Notes: a model not told the origin generated them from the sequence alone. A stretch of 64,000 nt of DNA from Miscanthus floridulus (GCF_019320115.1 NC_089582.1:120759856-120823855), one strand, 5' to 3'. Counted from the stretch's first letter, positions 46,784 through 58,249 are shown. Numbers and translations are program-made.

Positions 46784-47857
46784 AGCTTTCCGCCTGTTGA
46801 ACGGCGGCGGCTTCTACCAGCGCCCGGAGGTTCAGGTAGACCGCCCGCTCCTAGGGGTCAATGGGCTCGAGAACACCACGTAGAAGCATTACCGCAGTGG
46901 TGATATTCTGGCTAGCCCGAGCAAACTAAGGGGGGGTCATTCCCCTCGTTCATGATGTCACAGTTGACCTGGCAGGCGTGACCCCGGGCGCCGTCCACCG
47001 GGTCATGTGCATGGGGAGCAACATGCTGCACCGAGCGCGCCGGCATAGGCGGCGGCTGGTTCTACCGCCGTTGTCGTAGCTCCTCGGCATGCCCTTGTGC
47101 GAGCGCGAGGGCCCCCGCACGTGGGTCTAGAGGGGTGTGAGTCTACACAGACTCCGCAACCACCGGTGGCTGTCCCAGAACGTCCGTCATAGCGCACTCC
47201 TAGAATGGACAGTGGTTAGGTGCCACATCGCCTATGCTGGAGCCATCGCTCTCACCGACGTCATCCGAGAGTTCATGGAAAGTGGTAGGAGCATAGCTCG
47301 CCATTCCCATGAATTCAGATGTGAGGGGATGGTGCCAGCGTCCTTTGGATCCCTTGAGCGCACGTGTCCACGGGGGATGCGAGGCCATAGGGGAACCGAT
47401 CGTTTGGTGTTCGTGGTGCAGACAATACGGTCCCTCTAGATAATCAACGGGAGATAGTAAATAGAGAGTAAATAACAGTATGCATATTACTCACAGCGGA
47501 GTTTGAGCAGAGAATTTGCTCAGAATGAAGCGCAGATGCCTCGTCGTTGAAGTCGTCGTGCGTCCCGGAGTCGATGGAGGGCGCCCCTCCAATGGGCGTC
47601 GGAATGAGAGCCTCCTTGCAGAGGTGTAGTACGCCGAGCCGGTCGACGACGAAGTCTAGGCTTCCGAAGTGGAAGGCCTGGGATGGCTCGAAGACAGGTG
47701 GAACCCACATCCCAATAGGTGGGAGTACGGGAAACTCCAGTGAGCCGAAGCGAGTCGTATCGCTTGAGTCCGCCATGGCGAAGGCGGGGGAAAAGTGAGC
47801 CATCCGATGATCAAAAAGTGTTGAATGTACAACGTCTTCCCCACGGACAGCGCCAAC

Positions 47858-49113
47858 TGTCGGTGCAGAAAGTGTCGAACTCATAAATATTTGTAGTTTT
47901 ACCGTACGTTGTGGTCGGAGGTGGCCTAGCACTCAATGACATAGGGTTTATACTGATTCAGGCAACGTGCCCTACGTCTAGTTTGAGTCGGTCGGTGACT
48001 TTATTCCTGAGCTTAGATGCTCGAAGTTTGCAGTGGGGTTACAAACGAGAAGGAGAAAGATGGGGGTACAAGAGGTGCGGTCGGACTCTGGTCAGAGGGA
48101 CCGAGAGTGATGGGAACTCCGCTATGCGCTGTGTGTTCGAGCGTGTGCTCGAGGTTTGAACCTGGTGGTTCTGTTGTTGTATATTAGTGAACTTGATCGA
48201 TCTGAATCAACCTATCTGTTGGAAGAGAGCGCATCCCCTTTTATAGATGAAGGGGATGACCTTACAAGTGAGAGGGAGAGAGTATGGTTGCTACTAAGTC
48301 TTGCTGCCCACGCTGACGGGTACAAGATGATGGTAGGCGTCCATAATATTGTTGGATGTCAGATACACGTGGGAGGTTACGTCGTCTTCTTCAGGTATGG
48401 CAGATGTCGGTACCTGCTATAATGTTGATGCTGAGAGGCATGCAGGAGATTTTACCATGTTTGCATGGGATGGTAAATGTCGGCGCCCACAACACTATCG
48501 ATGCCTCAGAGGCACGTGGGGGAGCCTTACCGTATTTGTCTGATATGGGAGTTGATGGCGCCCACAATATTGTAGGGAAAATGTCGGCGCCTACAACACT
48601 GCTTGCGTTCTGTCATGCCAGAGAGGTCGTAGGGTACTGTCCTGCAGGTGTACAGGGTACGGTCTCTGGTATTGCGGTTTGACTTGAGTGTGCTGCCTTA
48701 CTTTCTCCGTCTGTTTCCTAGTCCTTAACGAGCGGGCGTCCCCAGTCGGTTGGTCCCAGTCGGCTCTGATTACGCCAGTTGGAGAGGAGCCGTAGGCAGG
48801 GGTCCGGCGCATTCCCAGTCGGAGAAGTGTGTTGGAAGTGGTGTTTGGCCAGGCCTTTTGGTCAGAGAGGCCATCCGGAGGCAGGCTGGAGATCGAAGCG
48901 AGCGCTCCGATCGGAGAGGTGGGCCGGAGTCGGAAGCAGGCGTCATTCCTCCTCAGACAGGCCTTTCGGTCGAAGATTGGATCGTCCTTGTGGTCTGTCG
49001 TCTAGATATTTGGGTTTGCCCATGAGTTGCGCGTTGCTCGCAACGTTGTCTGTTGGACAGAGCCTTTGTTGGGAAGCCGATCCATGAGGGATCCCGGCTT
49101 TATGAACCCAATA
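47858..49113 (-). repeat. 5' LTR of Tat element 2
   Basis: It runs from TGTCGGTGCAG to AACCCAATA. ATTAC follows directly at 49114. Just left, on the minus strand, lies the TGGCGC-type primer site. Confidence 0.88.
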
Positions 49114-49323
49114 ATTACTTACATTAAAACGACTGTATGTGTAGAAGCAACACGCCGCTATGTCTGGATGTCTCGATTGAAATACGTGGATCGGGAAACC
49201 ACAGTCACAGTTAGGGACAGGGAGATCAAGAGGGACGGGGGCATCTTTGCTAGACACGTCGGGGTATAATTCTTGAGAACGACTCCATTTTTGCCAAAAC
49301 TCCTCCCGATACATTTCTTGCAT

Positions 49324-49830
49324 CTAACAAAATGGATGTAATTTAACAAAAAAATCAAAACATCACACATTAATGTCAATGAGAACCATAACTACAATAC
49401 AACCAATTTTGTTCTAAGAACCGAAAGCAATTAACATTAAATCATAAACCTAGGGTTTCTCATTTGATGCACAACAATGAACCCATAACATAACTACATG
49501 TGCTGCGGTTACCTAGGTTTGCTAGTTTTTTCACGCCTTGGCATCATCCTACGGTTGTATAATATAAATATTGAGGGATAGAATGAAACCCTAAGTAATG
49601 ATGATTCTTAGGTTGAAAAAATCGACTAATATATACCGAATCGATGCGAAAAAAAACTAGGAGAAGAGCGAGGATACCTTGCTCTCGAAGATCTACGGAT
49701 CAAATCAAAGTTTACAAGGTTCAATATGCCTATTTGTGAGGTAGGACGAAGTGGAAAAAGAAAAAACCCGAGAGGGAGAAGAAAGAAGAGGAAGAATGCT
49801 CGGGCAGGAAGGTTGGGGCTAGGGTTAAAA
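49324..49830 (-). promoter_or_regulatory. Upstream region of the zinc-finger gene
   Basis: On the minus strand, an intron-like AT-rich stretch ends in TTGTTAG right before the exon at 49323. Further upstream (49860-49680) is purine/pyrimidine-rich sequence next to the right TIR. It probably contains the first untranslated exon and promoter; no core element can be pinpointed. Confidence 0.4.
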
Positions 49831-50056
49831 CACCACATCGGCGTCATAGATCATGGCGTCGAGCTGCCTGCCAAGTCACTGCCACATCTGCGTCGAGCCA
49901 AATACCTCGACGCCTGCAACGATGGCACCGAGCAGTGTAAGCTCGACGCCAGCAAATATGGCGCCGCGCTAATGATCCAGATTTTGAAATCTTACCTCCA
50001 GAGATATATTTGTGTTTTTTTTTATAAAAAAAAGGACTAAAAAATAAAAAAAATCG
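49830..50056 (-). repeat. MULE right terminal inverted repeat
   Basis: Its reverse complement aligns with 3485-3710: the T-rich tip, TGGAGGTAAGATTT, GCGCGGCGCCA, and GACGC-type motifs. The hairpin AGCTCGACGCCA / TGGCGCCGCGCT lies at 49940-49970. Confidence 0.8.
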
Positions 50057-50065
50057 GGCTGGGGG
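50057..50065. repeat. 9-bp target site duplication of the MULE, right copy
   Basis: GGCTGGGGG is identical to 3476-3484. Confidence 0.8.
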
Positions 50066-53000
50066 GCCTGGGACGGACGCGTGCGATGGAGGTTGCCTGA
50101 AACAGGCGATCGAGGCACGACCCGATCGGGATCGCCCTCGCGGCCGGGGCACCGTCTCTGGTCCACGAACATGGACCAGCTGGGATGCTGCATGGCCCCT
50201 CTACGCGTCTGCGTCTATCTCCCCGGCGAAGAGAATTATTGGCCCTCTCTTGGTAGGATGCGTGGGCGTGGCTATTCAGAATAAGCTCTCGCCAAGCTGC
50301 TAGGGGGCCAAAGCCAAACGGATCAATCACGCACCATAACGTGTCACGCCTCCATGGGGGAGCTGCGCGTTCGATCGCTCTCTGCTGGTACCACGCTATT
50401 GTCCCGTTCGGATGCGTCGATCCGCTGGGGGTGATTCCTGACGTCCCCGACCGGTCCTTTTCATCCATCCAAGCTAGGACTTGGACTTCCATTAAGCAGC
50501 AGCAGTCAGTCAGTAACATATCTGAAGAGGTGGCATGCACTTTTGACGGAGTGTACGAGCTAATAAGCGCATGCATGACGACCCTGATCGACGGAATTGA
50601 ACGTCCTCCGTTCGAATCCTGTAATGCAATGCATGGCCTGTACAAAAATTTGTTGAATATAAATACCAGAAGAAGGAGAAGATTTATTTGCTACTTGTGA
50701 GGAAATGTAGGCGCGATGTCAATCTAATCGAGGAAAGCTCTGAAGATCAAGACCTGACGTGTGTTGTGTTCGTCTGAAAAGACGAGCGCTGAAGTGGAAA
50801 GAAATCAAGGGCCTGTTTGTTTGGGGTTTTTTGCGGAGTTTTTGAACCGCAGTTTTTTACTTTTCAAAAGCGAAAAAAGTTTCCGGAAAACTCGCTATAG
50901 TGCATGCAAGTGGGCTTCTTCTTTGCAGCATATCTCACGAGGGCCTTGTAAACAATGCAAGAGAGTGGATGCAAGTGGGCTTCTTCTTTGTAGCGACTAG
51001 CGACCTTTCGTGCGGTCTATGTGTGTTCGGCCAGGCTAGTTTCAGAGCCTACGGACAAAACCCAGATCAAAAGGGTTCTCCACGCCGGTCGTGCGTATAA
51101 TGTCCGTAATAACGCTACATGTACAGTTTATTTAGGTAACACAAATCAAACAATCAAAAGTTAATTAACAGGCAACCAAAAATTAATGTGACACTTTTCA
51201 CAATTCTAAGGCCTAGTACACTACAGCTCAAGCTTAATTGAATGTCCTCTACAGCGCAGAGCTCCATACTGGATATACATACATAAAACTGTCTTTCTCA
51301 TGTGAACACATCATTTACAAACAAGAACCATATTGTGAAATTTTGACGTGGTTATTCAATTGCATAGCTAAAAATATTATTTCACTCTAATTTGATGATG
51401 AATATTGTCCTTTTTTGTTATGAGTACTAAATATATGTGCAAAAACATTGAAAAGCTATTTTTTTAGGAGAACATTGAGACATACATTTATTATACATAT
51501 TTATCATGTTTATACGAGGTGTCATCGTATTATCCGGTCCTCCTTATTCAAAAGTTTTGTTTTTATCTAAACAAACTTAGTGTGGTCAATATAGCTTTTC
51601 AGCCAGCCCAGCTCGATACAAACTGGGTCCATGTTTATTACTGGGTACTGGCCCGGTCATCTTTTCAGCAATACTATCTCGAAGCTCGTGATCCATTAAG
51701 ATTTATAGATCCAAGGCATCTTGCCTATAAAGAAAGCGATAAAAAGACTGTCTTCTTAGAATAATACTAGATAGCGTGTCCGTGCGTTGCTACGAGACAA
51801 CTAAATTTTTTATACTAAAAATATACGGATCGCACGATAAGATAACAATATTGTTAAATTAAATACCGACGTTAAAGTGACATTTAATTCAAAAAGCAAA
51901 GTTCGTGAAATTAACACAGTCACGGAGAGCGCGGCGTCGCAGGCTCACAAACTCTACTGTATAGACTTTTTTGTGATATGTCTAAGATAATATTTTATAT
52001 CGACAGAAAGAATTCTCCGATGTCCATTTCTTTCATGCGCCAATAAATCCATGAATAAGTTCCGCTACATCTCCATATAATCATGTACACACATGTTCGA
52101 GTATATATATAAATATTAGTGTCTGACACATGGATAATACTGCGTGTCTTAAAATATCTCTCATAAATTTTTAAAACAAAGTATGTTATACTCACCATAT
52201 AAATATGTGTGGCTTTAGAACTATTCCACGCAGACATATATTATAGAATAAGGTATCCACTTGAGTGTCTGTTCCAAGATGTTGAATTAGGTGTTGTAAT
52301 TCTTAATTTCGACATATTTTTTAGGTTAAGGCAACCAATGGTGACACTTTTCTTAGTGGTGCATAATTTTATGGTGCGTCTCTTGACTATCTGAGTAAGG
52401 ATAAGTTAGCACTGCAAAGACTCTGAAAAGCTACTGAGAAGGTCAAGGTTGAGTTTTCCTCCACTATGCATACTAAAACCTATGTCCCCGTTTATCATTG
52501 TCGATGCTTTTGATACAAAGCAATTCAACATTACCATGATTAGATATAAGTTTGAGTCTCATGTGAGCAATCTCATAGAGGGACTCTTATACTTTATGTG
52601 ATCTGCCTTAAGGATATTGGCAGGACGATGGACCCATGTTGGAATGTCACACCAAAAAATGTCTACGTTTTGTCCGTGATTTATTTCCCATAAATATATG
52701 CGGGTACTATGATAACACTAACTACACCAAATAAAAGATTAGAGAGAATTTGCACTGCCTCCAGAAGAATTTATTTATTAAGTTCTTTGGACTCTACAGA
52801 TAGTTTTGAAATATCTGTTTGCATGTCTTACCTCGTATCCTAATTTAAAATTTTATAGTTTAATTAGAATATGGAAAAATGATTCAAAATAAACAGACCC
52901 AAGGGCAATTTCAGCAAGAAACAGCAAGCAAGGGTGATGGAACATGTGAGCGTGAAACCAAATGAAAGGAGAAAAAAGCTGTCCCTTTTACAAATGCAAA

Positions 53001-53940
53001 GAGAAAAAGTAATTAAATGTAGGTAGATTTGATAAGGTTCTTAGAAATGCAAAGATGTTCCTTTTGTCTTAATTCTTTTTCCTTCTGTGTTAATTCTCTT
53101 TTCTTTTACTCGTTGACATGTATGCTGGTGCACGCAAACATGCAATGTGTATATAGATAGCACAATAATTTTCTACTTCCTATCTTGTTGTGATTCCTCT
53201 ATCACATGACAGTCAATATTCAATCAAGGAGAATCACACCAAAGGACGTAGCATGCGGGAGATGTCGTGGGATCGTAGGCGTGCACAGACGGATGAACTA
53301 AAATAAATATCGCACAAAAAAAATATCCACACTTTATTTTTTTTTAGTTGCAGGAGATTCTCTCGATGGAGCAGCAAGTGGTGCATCAAGCTATGAAACA
53401 TGTGGAGCATCTATATGTTCTGTAAATTAAACATATGTGCTTTTAGAAGTTTTGCGAACTCTTCAAGCAGCTGGTTTTCGGTATTTTGTTGATCTTGAAG
53501 ATTTGATCAACATTTTTTTTTACCCAAGCAAAACTATTACCTCTGATGTCTGTATTTTAGGTGCATTGCATCTCCAGGTCTTCTAATAACGTTTCGGAAG
53601 CGAACAGCCAGCCGACTCGCGCAGTTGCATATGGCCCCGTCAGGCGTCGTCAGTCTGTGACTCCGCGAGCATGTTCACCGCACGCATGTCGGCATGACGC
53701 AACAGCTCCGAGGCCGAGATCGACGCGCGCACCGCGGGCAGAGCCAGGCAGCCAGCCCCTGGATGACTCTTCTTCGGTCACATGGCCGCAACACCAGCAC
53801 GACACGTCGTGCGCGGACGCAGAGGCAGGGGAACACGCCGTTCCGGACCTCCGGTCCAGTCGACAAGAGGTATAGGGGTGCTAATGGTCGTAGCCCTAAT
53901 GCCCTTTCACAGTATAACTCGCGAGTTAGCGTTTAATAAC
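50066..53940. other. Intergenic DNA without a supported gene
   Basis: 50066-50640 is GC-rich, continues the pre-insertion site from before 3476 and keeps random frames open. A near-perfect 23-bp direct repeat (GCAAGTGGGCTTCTTCTTTG plus AGC) occurs near 50905 and 50970. Around 51770-51800, ACTAGATAGCGTGTCCGTGCGTTGCTACG resembles a motif common at ends of grass Helitron-like repeats, but no element can be delimited. 51800-53500 is AT-rich. A GC-rich block at 53580-53880 has no recognisable product. Confidence 0.45.
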
Positions 53941-53946
53941 CATTTA

Positions 53947-54190
53947 GCCCGTGTTTAGTCGATGAAAAGTTAAGAAATTTGGCTACTGTAGCACTTTTGT
54001 TTTTATTTAGCAATCAGTGTTCAATTATGGACTAATTAGGCTTAAAACGTTCGTCTCGTAATTTCCAACCAAACTGTGCAATTAGTTTTTTTTTCATCTA
54101 CATTTAATGCTCCATACACATATCGCAAGATTCGATGTGACGGGTACTGTAGCACTTTTTGGGAAAGCTTTTCGCGAACTAAACAAGGGC
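53947..54190. mobile_element. Tourist-like MITE with TTA target duplication
   Basis: GCCCGTGTTTAG at the left pairs with CTAAACAAGGGC at the right, and TTA flanks both ends (53944-53946, 54191-54193). Internal blocks (ctgtagcac, aggcttaaaacgttcgtctc, tgtgcaattag, gatgtgacggg) match the two MITEs at 1516-1999. Confidence 0.85.
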
Positions 54191-54193
54191 TTA

Positions 54194-55960
54194 AGCTTAT
54201 AATACAATTATATACACAGAAGAGTAATCGGACGTGCTCATAGTTTTTACGAATGAGTAATCCAACAACTTGTAAATGCTTAATTTGGTGCAACAACTTT
54301 GTAAGTTCGTAGATATTATGCCTAGTTACACCCACGATTATATATTTAACAACGAAATTGCCCCAATTTGAACGTCTAGACCTGAATAAAAGGTCGGACA
54401 CCTACTGTCTACCTCACGCTCCTCACCCTACTCACCCGACCATTCATTATTTTCCACTCGTTGAAGGCTTAGCCTCACATTTCTCATTTTATCTTTGTCA
54501 GAGACTGGGCCACCAGGTGGGCTTCCAAGCTGGCCGCGAGATGGGCTTCCAAGTAACAGTTGCCGGGACCGGAGATGAGAATAAAGACCAGAGCAGCCAA
54601 TCATCGAGAGGCATCGAACAAGAACCCGAACTCTGAACTCGTCGTCTACCTTCGTCTAGTTCCAGGACCCCCCCCCCCTGCTGTTCTTGCTGTCTCCCTC
54701 TAATCCCTGCTATTCCTAGTCTAGATTCCCTCCAATTTTTCTCAATTTGTAGCCAATACCCTTGTATTTGCTACTCAGTAGTAAAGGACCGTTACAATTT
54801 TCTACTTTCGGTCTTTACTATTTGCACCCAGAACACCACTCTCGCTTCACATCTTCCACGCGCTCCTCTCACACCAAGCCAAGCACGCGGCACAACGAGC
54901 TCGCCCATGCTTGCCATCTCAAGACGAAGCGATTCCTTGTGGTCAAGCCGGGAGGTGAGCGTTGTGACACAGGGACGGGGCAGCACCAATGCCGACGAGC
55001 TCCAACACACATGGCGATCTTCGTGCCACTCACTCTAACTTCGAGACTAGCCCGTCCCTCTCCCCCCCCCCCCCCTCTTGGATGTATCTTTGTTGCTACG
55101 TTGGAGGAGCATGAGGCTATGACACATATGTGGGCAAGGAGCAAGAGGCAAAGCAGTGGTGCGCTCATGAGCGGAGGGCAATAGGCGTGCGGCCAGGGCT
55201 GGAGCTCCTCGCCAAGATCTGTTTTAGCAGATACTTCATTATTGTGACATGTGATTGTTTATGTTTCAGCGATTATTATAACTAGATGTCCCGACAATAG
55301 TTGGTCTTGTTGCAATGACTTTCCTCTACTTGTTAATGGTTTGTTTGGTCGAGATCGAGATGGAGTAAAGAAGTGTTTGCAGTTGCATGTTTTTCGATGG
55401 TGCAACAAGCGACCTAGTTTTTTTCAATCATTCTCTATCGTGCCGCTGTGGGTTTTCTCTAGTTTCATAAGATGATTGGAACAACTATGTTTTAATGTTG
55501 CAGCAGTTTTTCTCTAGTTGTTTCATAATATGATTCAAGATGTTGCAACAACTGTGTTTTAATGTTGAAGCCATCTCTCTCTCCGTTCTCTCATCTGCCA
55601 TATTTGGGCGGTGAAGCATGAGGTTGTAGGGTGCACGGCGTGCTAAGAGTGTGAGCGGAGAACCAGGTTCTAGCAATTCCGCTTTTTAATCACGGTGGTG
55701 GGTCGACAGAGCGTCCAATATTTTATTTGCATCCGGATGTCCGAGCGCTAGCAATTCTGAAGAAGAAAACAAAAGAGGAAGAGATGGAGTATATTGTAGC
55801 ATCAAGGAAATTGCTTATCTACAAATTATGGATGTACTGTTTATGATTCAACTAGCCTTATGAATTTCGTATTAGAAAAAGCCTAGCATAGTTCAAATGT
55901 CTTTTCTCTAGAGTACTGATACTTGTTATGGAATCCAATTGAAACCAACTCATTCGAGCA
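54194..55960. other. Intergenic DNA, possible old LTR fragment, no gene supported
   Basis: 54400-54800 is pyrimidine-rich, with poly-C at 54669-54680 and ends that recall a gypsy-LTR downstream part, but no partner repeat is present. Poly-C also occurs at 55063-55075. The open frame at 54762-55184 has no recognisable domain. 55250-55680 contains a degenerate direct repeat around 'ttttctctagtttcataagatgatt'. Confidence 0.4.
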
Positions 55961-56094
55961 TAGGGAGTGTTCGGCTGACTAGTTGGCTGGTTTATTCACA
56001 CTGTTTCGCGTTGTACCTACAGTACTTTTCTCTCTTGCATTGGCAGCAGCCACAGCCCGAACGGCTGGCTTACCCAGCAGCCGAACACTCCCTA
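55961..56094. mobile_element. 134-bp MITE with perfect 17-bp inverted ends
   Basis: TAGGGAGTGTTCGGCTG (55961-55977) is exactly inverted at 56078-56094 (CAGCCGAACACTCCCTA). If the outer TA pairs are the duplicated target, the TIR is GGGAGTGTTCGGCTG. The superfamily is unclear. Confidence 0.8.
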
Positions 56095-56146
56095 TGATAG
56101 TGGTTAATTTGCTCAGTGTTGTGTGGAGCGTGGTCCGAATAACACT

Positions 56147-57310
56147 TGTCGATAGAATATCGTCGGCAGTCCTCCGAGGGGTATCCCACGAAGGTAGATT
56201 GATTGGTAGAGGTGCGTGTAATCAAGAATAAGAAGGCAATAGAGACACAAGAGTTAGACAGGTTCGGGCCATTAGCATGACGTAATACCCTACTCTTGTG
56301 GTCCGTTGGTTTGTATTGGCTATCGTATGATATTGCATGTGTTTTGAGGGGTCCCCTACCCACCGTATATAGCAGGGGGTAGGGTTACAGGTCGGTTAGA
56401 TCTGAGAGATAACCAGTAAGTAATAACAGATTACATGAATCACGGGATCATAACATATCCTAATAGATTATGTCGTATCTTCAGGATACCTTCTGGTGTC
56501 TTGCGGGGCGCGCCAAGCAGCGCCGTGCTCCGCAAGGCTTCATCCTGCGGACTAGACCACCCCTAGCGATGCAGCCCATGTAGTCTGTCGTAGGTATCTA
56601 GGGTCGTACCCCCCATAGCTAGTCCACGAGCGCCTTGTATCCACTGGTAATGTCGTCTTGAGCTTGTCCGAGTAGGTGAATCTGACGCCGAGCAGCTAGG
56701 ACCAAGTTCCGACTAGCGTTATTGATGATCCGAGTAGCAGTAAATGTGGCCGACCAGTATAGTCGACTAGCAGTGCTCGGACTCAACCAAGCACGGCTTG
56801 CCAGAAGGATGTAAGGAGCTCAAGTTCAAATTTTGAAAATTCTTCACTTTGAACTAAGTGTGCCCACTTAGACACCATTCAACGAGGAGTGGATGAGGGC
56901 CATCTGGGTGCTCGGAGACATGGAGACGTCCATCAGACACGAAGATCAATACACGCATCGCAAGGTGCAGTGTATACACTATAGTCCCCGAGCCTAGTAG
57001 TAGGTGATGTAGTCACGTGGTGTCAGGGTCAAATTTTGAGAGCCTAAAAGACTGGCCGAGCAGGCAACCATCTCTTGGGCGTAGCTTTGCAACACTAGCC
57101 ACACGTTCACCGCAAGGTGAAGTGTGCCCACTTAGTCCCCGAGCCTGACAGTAGGTGACGTGGTCACGTGGTGCCAGGGTCAAAAACAACAGTAACAAGA
57201 AAAAGTCTCCGGTATGGTGAGAGACCGAATCATAATGAAGACGTAGTCCCCGAACCACAACTGGAAATCGCAGATAAATCAAGAAGTGCTAATTACTCAA
57301 ATCGTGGAGA
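56147..57310 (-). mobile_element. Tat-type LTR, minus orientation, inverted relative of 1-576
   Basis: The left boundary TGTCGATAG (56147) is the inverted counterpart of the terminus at 576. Homology to 1-576 runs through at least 56720, including the GCTATATACGG TATA-like motif read on the minus strand near 56370. 56960-57180 holds a duplicated subunit (TAGTCCCCGAGCCTGACAGT-type and GTGACGTGGTCACGTGGTG-type). The right edge is approximate. The adjacent antisense-ORF fragment suggests a 3' LTR with its element end. Confidence 0.7.
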
Positions 57311-57697
57311 AAAAACTAGAGTAATGATTGTACAGTAGAAATTACTGAGCCATGATGGTATTGCGGAGAGGTCGGCGAATATTCGGTGTGTAGTACCGAG
57401 TTGCGTCGAAAAATGGGCGATATGGGCCGTAGTTGCGCGAAAGCCCAGATAATGGCCCAGCACGGTGCTTTGGGAAATTCGGAAGGGCGCAAATCGGCAT
57501 GGTGTGGTTTTCCAAAAACCCTTGAATGCGAAAAGTCGGGAGGGTATCCGTATAACTCCGTCGCCGCACTCTGCGCTCCCACCTTTGCCACTCTGTCGCC
57601 TCGTCTTCCTCGCTCTCCCCATTCGCATTCTCACGCGCTCCGCCGCCAGGGCTAAAAAACTTGCTTGAAGGGGCCAGTTCCGATCCAGATCTGAGGG

Positions 57698-58240
57698 ATG
57701 GCGCCAAAGAGGGGGAGTGCTAGCACAAAGACGGCGGCCGCCGAGATGACCTGCGACAAGGAGTGGGTACCGTCACTCATGGGGGAGACGGAGCTCAGCA
57801 AGATGGTGGAGGCGGACGTTCTTCCCGATTGTGTCACCGTCGGATGGCGTCCGGCCGAGGGTGAGCCCTATCCGATGCTACACACCGACGAACTCGTTGT
57901 TTTCGAAGATTACTTCTGGCGTGGATTAGGGCTTTCGGTATATCCTTTCTTGCGAGATCTGTTGGAGTATTGGGGAGTGAGCTTATGTAATCTTCATCCG
58001 AACACTATTTTGCACATTTATGTGTTTATCCACTTTTGCGAGGTTTATCTCGGCATTCTTCCCCATTTCAATCTCTTCCGACACCTAATATAATATTGCT
58101 TCCATTCTTGCGTTTTTTCTATAATGTTGCTTCCAAATTTTTCATTCATGATTTTAGAATCCTAGTTTTCACTTTTTACTCTATTCCATTCGTGTGTGTT
58201 TTCTATTTCTATGTGTTTTGTTTTCCTTTATTCCACCTAA
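57698..58240 (+). pseudogene. 5' exon of a Tat antisense ORF (putative gypsy-type transposon domain), truncated
   Basis: The ATG at 57698 opens a 131-codon frame: a basic start, then PYPMLHTDELVVFEDYFWRGLGL, SVYPFLRDLLEYWGVSLCNLHPNTILHIYVF and LGILPHFNLFRHL. This is the conserved core of the Transposase_28-like family, found as an antisense ORF near the 3' LTR of grass Tat elements. A GC-rich leader lies at 57500-57690. The exon runs into AT-rich, intron-like sequence and similarity is lost by about 58250. It lies opposite to the LTR at 56147-57310, the same arrangement as in Tat element 1. Confidence 0.75.
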
Positions 58241-58249
58241 TATAATGTT

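Larger units (their letters stand above)
34870..47310 (-). pseudogene. Gag of Tat element 2, split by the nested Sirevirus
   Basis: The N-terminus is at about 47310 (MGMASYAPTTFHELSDDVGESDGSS) and runs down to 46784. The C-terminal half lies at 36033-34870 and includes NHFN-like and PCTNHACPVKHLYKDCELL blocks matching Tat 1 gag. About 110 bp of gag present in Tat 1 (around 15367-15470) is missing at the Sirevirus junction. TAG stops are frequent. Confidence 0.7.
27006..49113 (-). mobile_element. Tat element 2: Ty3/gypsy LTR retrotransposon with gag-pol, antisense ORF lost, Sirevirus nested inside
   Basis: LTRs at 27006-28263 and 47858-49113 are flanked by a perfect ATTAC duplication (27001-27005, 49114-49118). 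Minus-strand order: 5' LTR, primer site, gag (split by the Sirevirus at 36034-46783), protease, reverse transcriptase, RNase H, integrase, antisense-ORF remnant, tandem repeats, 3' LTR. Without the nested element it is about 11.4 kb, close to Tat 1 and from the same family. All coding domains carry stops. Confidence 0.9.
25104..49323 (-). pseudogene. Triple GRF-like zinc-finger gene of the MULE, interrupted by Tat element 2
   Basis: The third MULE gene is convergent to the other two. Exons on the minus strand, approximately: 49323-49120 (EMYREEFWQKW, then CDCGFPIHVFQSRHPD), 26928-26656, 26586-26371, 26287-25841, a small one near 25700, and 25670-25104. The first CxCG module continues across the intron into ERC-F-W-D-like sequence. 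The second (VCPNKHE, AKCHFKEWLY) has lost its first two Cys to Tyr. The third reads VKCECGVKSNYG...YCGHM. A charged helix (KWALERRRTLEEERARKEARE) follows, then five 23-residue repeats, and the gene ends WYSYDELLTQYVLD. The CxCG...RCFYTC...C-FFQWxD order resembles GRF zinc fingers, which bind nucleic acid in other proteins. Stops, a MITE and Tat 2 disrupt it. Its role in transposition is unknown. Confidence 0.72.
3485..50056 (+). mobile_element. Giant Mutator-like element (MULE) with three genes and nested insertions
   Basis: Inverted repeats at both ends align over about 220 bp (3485-3710 against the reverse complement of 49830-50056). They share the T/A-rich tip, the TGGAG-TAAGATTT block and a GGCGCC hairpin. 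A perfect 9-bp duplication flanks the element. Inside are a mudrA-like transposase, a PMD gene in the same orientation and a convergent zinc-finger gene. The present span is 46.6 kb. Subtracting the two Tat elements and the gag-only element leaves roughly 10 kb of MULE proper. All three genes carry stops, so the copy is not autonomous now. Confidence 0.85.

Noticed and set aside
51760..51830. Helitron-like terminus around TAGATAGCGTGTCCGTGCG
   Set aside because: The motif is suggestive, but no paired hairpin/CTRR end, helicase or AT target could be found, so no element is called.
54762..55184. 140-codon plus-strand frame
   Set aside because: No recognisable domain. It spans a poly-C run and the opposite strand is also open, so it is not supported as a gene.
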